Below are positions 57,241 through 64,000 of a stretch of DNA of 64,000 bases, one piece after another. Under the pieces are notes generated by a model that had not been told where the DNA came from, made no database searches, and saw nothing but the letters and a program-made list of their open reading frames with translations. Positions within the stretch are counted from its first letter, which is position 1; the number at the start of each line of letters is the position of its first letter. Position numbers and translations under genes: made by a program. Location: NCBI RefSeq assembly GCF_000524195.1, contig NW_020170489.1:70342-134341 (forward strand), read 5' to 3'. The DNA comes from Echinococcus granulosus (taxonomy: Eukaryota; Platyhelminthes; Cestoda; Cyclophyllidea; Taeniidae).

Positions 57241-57477
57241 TCATTTGCGTCGGCGAGCATTAGGGCAGCCTTGTGCCATTACGGTGGCACTAAAGTCGCG
57301 CCTTGCGTGACAACCACAACAACCTAATGGGATGCATGAATAAGACATTTGGCATTCTTCGTTGATTGTGGTCGTTAAGGGAAACAGAGTGGCAGACGGA
57401 GTGGTGAAATCATCCCCGAGGGCAAGTGCATTTCCGCCATGCCATCTTCCTCTCGAATGTGTCAGTGAGACCTTCAC
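57241..57477 (-). CDS. Possible coding exon, Cys-rich tail
   Basis: Open for 78 codons with good third-position G+C: RWHGGNALALGDDFTTPSAT, then ECQMSYSCIPLGCCGCHARR and a basic end CPNARRRK before TGA. Six Cys fall in about 14 residues. A donor (GTTGTT) inside the Cys block is possible. Borders are not certain and no family was recognised. Confidence 0.35.
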   Translation of the reverse strand: MKVSLTHSRGRWHGGNALALGDDFTTPSATLFPLTTTINEECQMSYSCIPLGCCGCHARRDFSATVMAQGCPNARRRK

Positions 57478-58008
57478 GAAATAGCGTCGATGTGGACACT
57501 GTTACTGTTCATTCAAATGCTGGTAAGGCGGTCCCATTTGCCATCTATTTGAAATGGTGGAAAGCAGAGGAGTGGAGGTGAGATTGCGTGGTCACTAAAC
57601 CAGTCCCAAATAGGACGCCTTTGACGAGTACCTTGAGCAGCGTGATTAATGCACAGTTCGTGTCCTCCACTCCTTCATTGTCTTGACGACAGTCAGATGT
57701 TTTGCATGTCTTAGACTTTCCAGACGTAAGACTCAGCCAAGTTTGGTAGAGAGATGACTGTTGAAGTCAGTCTACTTACCTACACTTCAAGAAAGCAAAA
57801 ACTATAAACCGAGGCCCTTGGGTAGTCGATGATTATAGGTAGAGCAGGAGTAGGATTTACCTCACCGACTTTTTACAACTAATCCACTCGAAGTAGTCTG
57901 CACCTGTCTACCCACTCTGAGGTGCATAAGGAAACATCCACATGCATGACCATCATCATTCATGGCGAGCCGATGGGCATAGTGTGGAGAGGTCCAGTTA
58001 TCCTGCGA

Positions 58009-58108
58009 NNNNNNNNNNNNNNNNNNNNNNNNNNNNNNNNNNNNNNNNNNNNNNNNNNNNNNNNNNNNNNNNNNNNNNNNNNNNNNNNNNNNNNNNNNNN
58101 NNNNNNNN
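58009..58108. other. Assembly gap (100 N)
   Basis: Exactly 100 unknown bases between the exons at 57 and 58.4 kb; exons of the minus-strand gene may be missing. Confidence 0.99.
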
Positions 58109-58367
58109 GAAAAGATACCATTAACCTAACAGATTAATTACAGACTGTATGTTTTGCATTTAACATCAAAGACCACCCGGTTTCCTAGCACATGACTCGT
58201 GAAGCTCCGCCACCAGCAGCAATGAGTTGAGTGACGTCATATTTGCTTTAAGAGAACAGCACTTATGACTTTGATTAAAATAGCCCGTAGAGGGCGAACC
58301 TCTGTCTCAGGGTAGGTTAATCCGTGAAGGTGCACCATGTAAGGGGTATGAGAGCTGGGTTGCCAAC

Positions 58368-58538
58368 CTCGGCAATCATCAAAATACTGCTAGATCCACT
58401 GCGGCCATTAACAGAGGCCGACTGTCTGAACAAGTCCAAAGCTTCTTCCAAAGAAGGGTTTTTGTAGATAATGTCTCTGTCATGTTCCAAGCAACCAGAA
58501 GTGACTGATGCAGACGGCTGAGAAGGAACAAATTGATC
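58368..58538 (-). CDS. Exon, unknown protein
   Basis: Excellent acceptor (CTCTTTACAATTTCCACTAG); the in-phase frame reads DQFVPSQPSASVTSGCLEHD, RDIIYKNPSLEEALDLFRQS and ASVNGRSGSSSILMIAE. The donor GTTGGC is proposed at the end. A 41-bp intron separates it from a short exon ending KHGSEICQ with donor GTAGTT (exon end 58580). Helix-forming middle and Gly-Ser rich end. No named domain. Confidence 0.6.
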
Positions 58539-58579
58539 CTAGTGGAAATTGTAAAGAGGATATGAATGAATACAACTAC

Positions 58580-58644
58580 CTGACAGATCTCACTTCCATG
58601 CTTGCTTCCGAGGTAAGGCAAATGGCTTTACCAAAGCGAATCAA
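58580..58644 (-). CDS. Short exon before a 41-bp intron
   Basis: Ends at GTAGTT; the frame that continues in phase reads HLPYLGSKHGSEICQ. The acceptor is not certain (candidates TTGGTAAAG and CTCGGAAG), so the start is approximate. Confidence 0.4.
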
Positions 58645-60008
58645 CTAACGACTGTCTTTGCAGTCATTAAATAAAAAACCAAGGCATTTAGTTGAACTTC
58701 ATTAATGTGCGCTAAAATCAAATGATCAAATTGGATTTGCTTAGATGGCAGAAGGTATACCTCTTCTTCTGACTCTTAGAAAGCCACTTTTTTTCCTCAA
58801 CTTAAATTTAGTACTGATTTTACCGTACCAGATCAAAACTGACAAAAAAACACTTTTTGGATTGTCCAACTCCAATCTGCTCTGTCTTTTGGTTTAAATT
58901 CCCCAAATTGTAACTCATGGAGAAACCGCATAAGCTTTTCGACCACCTAACCATTGTAAATATGATCTGGGAGGTTTAAGCATGAAAGGTGGAACAGGCC
59001 ATGCATCACTCTGTCATCAAGACAGCCTTCAAAGTGTTTTTTACTACTTTTTATTTTAGAGCTCCACTTCATAGCGTGTCGGTGGAGTGAAGCTGACAGC
59101 GTGAATCCAACTAGTCTTCTTTTGGCAAACAGAATTGAAAATCAAGCCTATTATGGTAACAGCTCGTATCACCTTGTGAAGGTGCGATAACAGGATGTAC
59201 TACACAATGAGAGTCAAGAATTCTCGATTCTTATGTAAACTCTATAATCTTGGCGATGAAAAGGGCTTTTCACTATTAAATGTGTCATTCGAGATTGAAG
59301 CGTCAAGAACGGCCAGGAATATGTAATATCATTGGTAAGACGATTCATTCCTGCCTACAAAGCTAAACTTGGAAACCGTAAATTTGGGCAAATTAGTCCC
59401 ATGTGCTGTTACTAATATCAAATGTTAAACAATGTGATTTAAAGGTCGCCATTTTGTTTGTTAAATCTTTCCGGCTATAAAGAGACGTTACTGAGAAGAA
59501 ATTGCGTGCAAACACGCTGAGGAAGAACAGCCTCTATGATGAAATGTTGAGCAAACAAAAAAATCGTTGATGATTATCTCCATACTGTCTACTCACTACC
59601 CACCGTCCACACTTCTAAGGCAAGCTAAACTTCCGCCCCGTGTGACTGTGATCCATGCGTAATGCAGTGCATGCTCCATCCATCGCTGTGAATTGCTTAT
59701 TTGCCTTACCTAAAAACAAACGAACATTACTAATGCCCTACTCCAGATCCCTCCATTCCAACATGTGCAAGAGGGACTGCTTCGTTGGAAACAACTGGGA
59801 CTACAAAATCAGTAAAAGGAGAGAAGGAAGGCTGCCCTCTTATAGCTTCGAAGGATGCCCAAAACTAGCCGCACAAAGGGTTACATAGCTTTATGGTGAG
59901 ACGATCCACCCCTTCGGACGCCAGTTTGGTTTTGTCACACCTACACATTCTGCACTTGTCCCCTTCACACGTAGCAAAGCCATAATTGCATCCCTTTGGA
60001 GAACTTAC

Positions 60009-60119
60009 TTTGCGGACTCCGATTCTGTTTCACTAACTTCAGAGCTGTGGCGAGGTGGTAAACGGAGGGGGCCTCAATTGACAATAGAGCAGGAGGATGA
60101 ATACGCGACCAGCTCTCAC
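60009..60119 (-). CDS. Second exon of the gene starting at 60.5 kb
   Basis: Donor GTAAGT is strong; acceptor TGCAGTCTAG gives phase 1, matching the first exon. It reads ESWSRIHPPALLSIEAPSVY and HLATALKLVKQNRSPQ, the second part a likely amphipathic helix. An alternative acceptor at 60124 adds a little. I do not recognise the protein. Confidence 0.6.
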
Positions 60120-60398
60120 CTAGACTGCACCTTTGTAGCCACATCTCGCAGTAAATTGCAGTCGATTCATAACAAAAATAATAATTGCGCATTACCGTCT
60201 AAAATTACTGCGAGTTAGGTTGCGAGCATCTACATCTCCTAGATGCCTATCCGCACACTAAAACGTGTCATATCACTTGAGAACGCAGTCTAATCTCGTC
60301 CAATCCAGTTCAGTCCTTTCCTCTGTAAAGTAGAGGACGTCTAATGCTCTCTAATAAAAACCTAATAGGTCACTTTGCTTTTCCATCCTCATTCTCAC

Positions 60399-60495
60399 CT
60401 GTATGTTGTAAATCTCGGTCTATTAATTCTTGTCTACCTGATGTCTGTCGCCATTTAACTCTCCTTCCACCTTTTTTCGAATCTTGAGCTCCCAT
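60399..60495 (-). CDS. First exon, possible N-myristoylated basic protein
   Basis: ATG at 60495 opens MGAQDSKKGGRRVKWRQTSG and on to ELIDRDLQHT, with a strong GTGAGA donor in phase 1 that fits the exon at 60119. MG followed by Ser at position 6 and then Lys and Arg is the pattern of an N-myristoylation site with a basic membrane-binding patch. Upstream is a pyrimidine-rich stretch with CTTCAG acceptor-like sites. The in-frame read-through upstream is less protein-like, which supports this start. Later exons at 58.6, 58.5, 57.4 and 57.0 kb may belong to it. Confidence 0.5.
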
Positions 60496-60726
60496 TACAT
60501 AAAGTGTCGGTAGAAGGAAGCTGAAGCGTGTGACTGAAGTTCGTCTTCCCCACGCACCCTGTCCCATTTGGCATCGAAACTGCTAAAGCCTCCTCAGAGC
60601 AGGGTGATTTCCGAAGTAAAGTCACCCGAAGGGAGATGTCGCAGAATGATGGCGAAGACTCGTTGTCCTTGAGCGCAGTGACAAGGGTGTGTAGCTACTG
60701 ACATGCAAACATATGAACATGAGGAT

Positions 60727-60757
60727 GGGTGATGTGATGATGATGGTGATGATGTCC
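60727..60757. repeat. Short GAT-rich simple repeat
   Basis: An imperfect GATGATGATGGTGATGATG tract. It biases the minus-strand frame 60594-60845 (Ser and His runs), which begins like a signal peptide but lies over this low-complexity DNA. Confidence 0.8.
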
Positions 60758-60859
60758 CATTCTCATCACAACCACGCCAACTGCCAATGTGGACGAGTGC
60801 GAGTACGAGTGCCACCCACATACACCAGTGGCAGATGACTGACATTTAGTATCAATAAC

Positions 60860-62480
60860 TGCTCACTTCTTCCTCACATCCTTCTCGCAATAAATAAGCA
60901 GCGTTAGGGAGGCTATGGGTAGTTGTCTTCCTCACATGTGATTAAAAGTGGTCTTTGTTTTCCAGCAGCGTTAGGCGAGTGAACACACTGTCACTTCTTC
61001 GCATCTACTCTGCTTCACTCTACTCTACTCACATTGCACTGCTGAAGTACGCACAACACTTCGTCTCTGGCACTGTAGTGGCCAACTACCGTGACTACTG
61101 TTGGTGAAACAACATTCTGGAGTGTCATACACCTCACTAGTCTACTTTATCGCCTGATCTGAGGCGACTAAGGTCCCATACCATTTGCACTCACATCGCT
61201 CTCATCAACGGTGTACTTCCTCTTGAATAGCACCAACCTCCCTCCTCCCAAATTCTTAGACACAACAGTATACTTGGTAACAATTCGCTCAACTTCTCGT
61301 TTTCATTAATCTAACTAGACCATCTTAAACAACATCAAATTCTTGCTAAAACCATCACAGTGTTCACATTACAGCCCTCAAAGTCTCCACTTTGCAAGCA
61401 AACGCAACTCCCTCCACGTGTTTTCCGATAAAGTGCAACAAACAAATTGATGAAGCCCTCTGGAACAACTTTGTATTGTTCCTCTGTGGCAAATTAGCGA
61501 TTTTAAGTAAATGTGTTTCCTTTTAAAATGAATACTCTTGCCGACCTCGACTGACACACAAATGTAACAGGTGACTGCAAACCCTCCTCCATAAATCCAC
61601 CTACATTAGTTTGTCACAACTCTCACTTTGACGTTGTAGCCAGAAGTCGCGAAAGTGAAGAGTGGGGGGTTACCGTAGCACGGTTTTACATTTAGTGCTG
61701 TTTCTTCTGTTTCTTGAGAGAGTCAAACACTTTAGGTGACTTAGGAGTGTTGGTGTGGATTGTAGTGTGGCCCACCGCAGCAAACAAGCATTGGGAAGCA
61801 TAGGTCTACGGCTGTCCGCCGACTCGGTATGCTACTGTGCTCCTTATCCCACCTCTCACCTCATTAAACGTCGGTTGGATGAAATTGATAGATGTGGTTT
61901 TTGATAAAATACTTTACAAAGCAAACTGAACTCTGTTCCAGAAATGTGGAAGCTTCTCGTCAGATTTGATGCTGAGCGTGTTGAGAGAAGGCAGTGCACG
62001 GTAGCAGAACATATCACCAAGAGATGCCCCAGGAGGCAGTGCGATTCTGGTTGTTAATCAACAGACAACGGTCCATTAAGTTGAGAAAGTATAGCTTCTC
62101 CGGAAAGTGGCGAAGAATTGCTTGCCACTGCCCCAAATGAAGGCATCGCCAGTGTCAGTTGGCATAATCTTGGGTGTGTGTGAGTGGTCGCAATGTGGTA
62201 ACCAATTAGCATTGAACTTCATGTCGAGAATAATAGACAAGGTCTCAAGCTAAAACCATCAACTTTTAATTTTAAAAAAGTAAGATACCACAGCTTTCTC
62301 TTATTCCTCGGCGGTTAGTATGAAAAGTGAAAAATAAAACCATTTAGAGGATATCTTAATACCTTCTCACGTAGAGCAGAGACAGGATCTATTTGGTCAA
62401 GAGAAAAGAAAACAGGGGGCAATAAAGAATGGTAATACAACAGTACCACAACTGCAGAAGCCCTTAATGCATTTACTTCA
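60860..62480. other. Stretch without recognised genes
   Basis: C- and A-rich on the plus strand around 61.0-61.6 kb. No frame of useful length with borders was found on either strand, and no repeat was recognised. Confidence 0.45.
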
Positions 62481-62492
62481 TTACAATCTCCT

Positions 62493-62696
62493 TCACTGGG
62501 CCAAGGCTTTTTGGCTAAATCGGTACGCCTTCAAAGTTTCAGAGATATCGTTTGTTTTTTCTTCTTGTCTCGGTAGAAAGTGCTTTCTGTAAGTGTCCTT
62601 GACCTCCCCTAAAGCGCATTCTAGTGAAGGCGATTTCACAGAGTTTGAGTATTCCATTTTATGGCTTTGTCCTTTCTTAATGAGGTTAGCAGACAT
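62493..62696 (-). CDS. Small protein of 67 residues, unknown
   Basis: ATG at 62696 to TGA: MSANLIKKGQSHKMEYSNSV, ECALGEVKDTYRKHFLPRQE and LKAYRFSQKALAQ. An acceptor-like CAAATTTTTAG lies only 9 bases upstream of the ATG, and TAA in frame lies between, so the ATG is a natural start, perhaps after splicing or trans-splicing onto the leader. Charged, hydrophilic, no membrane segment. A GTCAAG donor inside is possible but weak, so it may be a complete single-exon frame or a first exon. No family recognised. Confidence 0.5.
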   Translation of the reverse strand: MSANLIKKGQSHKMEYSNSVKSPSLECALGEVKDTYRKHFLPRQEEKTNDISETLKAYRFSQKALAQ

Positions 62697-63246
62697 GTGT
62701 TATACCTAAAAATTTGCACTAGACAACTAAAAGGTAAATTCTTCTCACGACTAAACTGCGGGGTATTAACTGATCCGGACTGTTTCTAAGGAAGGAGAAA
62801 TTATTCTTCCACACTATCAAGTTGTGCTGATGTATGCGGTGGGTAGCCAAGCCATCTTTTAGGTGTGGTCTAAGATAAGGCCTCTTGTACTACTTTTGAG
62901 TGCAAAAGTCATTTCCCATTTGAAGTCAGTGCAGAATCATTCCTTTCTCCCAACCCCTAGTTTTGTGACGTTGGTTGAAGAAGTGGGGTACAAATTGATA
63001 ATTCTTGGAGTCAACAGCCATCCATGAATACATGCGGTGAGTAATAAAAGATCAGGCCATATTCCAAGTTTATCATTTAAACGATGTTAAATTCGCCTCC
63101 ATGTCTATCTTCCCCATCTTTCACCCAGCCTGATCCTGATGTTTTTATAAACGAACATTAGAGGAATTTGGGTGGTGTTGGCTCATTAATTACCTCCTTC
63201 AAGGGAACCCCATCAAGATGAGGAAATTCAAGGAGTAGTCATTCAC

Positions 63247-63354
63247 TCCGGAGCATTGTAGACTGTTATTGAGAGTGAGCAGAGGCGGCGCATCGGAGCA
63301 CACGACCTGTCTCGATCCAGAGTTGAGTGACTGTCTCTGGCGTCTGGACAGAGA
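63247..63354 (-). CDS. Probable exon, frame ambiguous
   Basis: Acceptor AACCCTCTTGGCAG and a GTGAAT donor bound 108 bp. Two frames are open throughout: SLSRRQRQSLNSGSRQVVCS and LCPDARDSHSTLDRDRSCAP; a third reads SVQTPETVTQLWIETGRVLR before a stop near the end. Borders are decent, product unknown. Confidence 0.35.
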
Positions 63355-64000
63355 CTGCCAAGAGGGTTGACATAAAGAGTTCATGCAAATCTGACGATCC
63401 CCTTCACATGCTGGAAGAACTTGATGTATTTCCACATATTTTAGGGTCTTCAAGTTCTTCTTTTTTGACTAGTTACCGAAGGGGAAGTTTTCCAGTTGAA
63501 AGTTGGATTTCCTTATTTTATGACAACACAAGAAATCCACCTTGAGCATTTGGAAATAAGTCTTTTCCCAGTCATTTAGTAAAAAAATATTCCTTGACTA
63601 AACTTTACCTTATCTCTCGGCAGACATTAACCATATATAAATAAATTTTGAAAAACAACTTATTGTTTACTTAGGTCGGTAATGCTTTCCTGGATCTAGC
63701 TGTTTCTTTTCTTGTAGATGCTCTTGAAAGGGAGGAGTTTTGGCAAGCTTCATTAAAGTAGATTTTCCACTTTCAAGCGACGCGGATCAGTCGTGGATGC
63801 TTCGTAAAAGCAGGCTGGAATCGTTCAAATTTAGGGTTCTACAGGTGAGTTGGAAATTAGCGGCACCTATTTCACGAATGTCAACAATGGGTTAGCATTT
63901 CAGTAGTGTACTGTAACGCTTTCGCTATTCTTCTTCTCTCCTACCTCCGGTGCTAGAGAGAGACACCTCATATTATATAGCTTGGAGGTTCCTCAAATTA

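Noticed and set aside
60009..60495. cAMP phosphodiesterase PDE8-like gene
   Set aside because: RIHPPALLSIEAP recalls a PDE8 segment, but the order of the following exons does not fit and no catalytic metal-binding His-Asp motifs were found.
60594..60845. Secreted Cys-rich protein with signal peptide
   Set aside because: The start is hydrophobic, but the frame runs over a GAT simple repeat, has no supported upstream border and no family likeness.

Overview
The window looks like invertebrate animal nuclear DNA. It is about 43% G+C, most of it is intronic or intergenic, and coding sequence comes in short exons (30-350 bp) with GT-AG borders. Some introns are very small (41, 47 and 63 bp) beside others of several kb. 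Small introns, animal synaptotagmin-type C2 domains, and an acceptor a few bases upstream of a start codon at 62.7 kb suggest a parasitic flatworm, perhaps a tapeworm. That is inference; no marker gene proves it. There are no prokaryotic operons, CRISPR arrays, rRNA or tRNA genes. All exon calls were made by hand from splice sites, reading frame and intron phase.

Layout. 1-7.1 kb: no gene I can establish, a GT microsatellite at 3.5 kb and a few weak open frames. 7.2-19.6 kb, minus strand: a large gene of at least 20 exons encoding a helical-looking protein I cannot name securely (a remote likeness to Integrator subunit 7 is the best guess). Most neighbouring exon phases agree, and a few links are missing. 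19.7-36.5 kb, minus strand: the best-supported gene, an atypical synaptotagmin of the SYT15 type. Seven exons in perfect phase give 415 codons and two C2 domains that have both lost the usual calcium-binding aspartates; the exon carrying the membrane anchor was not found. The stop codon of this gene is only about 120 bp from the proposed start of the 7-19.6 kb gene, so the two lie head to tail.

37-64 kb: mostly minus-strand exons of several unidentified genes. They include a lone exon like the end of a rhodopsin-type receptor (44.1-44.5 kb), a run of exons at 47.8-53.3 kb, a gene starting at 60.5 kb with a possible N-myristoylation signal, a small protein at 62.5-62.7 kb and an exon at 63.3 kb. 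Non-coding parts hold at least three families of old dispersed repeats (31.0-32.9 kb; 37.9-38.5 and 46.7-47.2 kb; 38.8-38.9 and 51.9-52.1 kb) and a perfect 14-bp hairpin at 46.7 kb. Three runs of exactly 100 N mark scaffold gaps of unknown true size.

Nothing shows these genes acting in one pathway. The only neighbour relation that stands out is the tight tandem pair at 19.6-19.7 kb.
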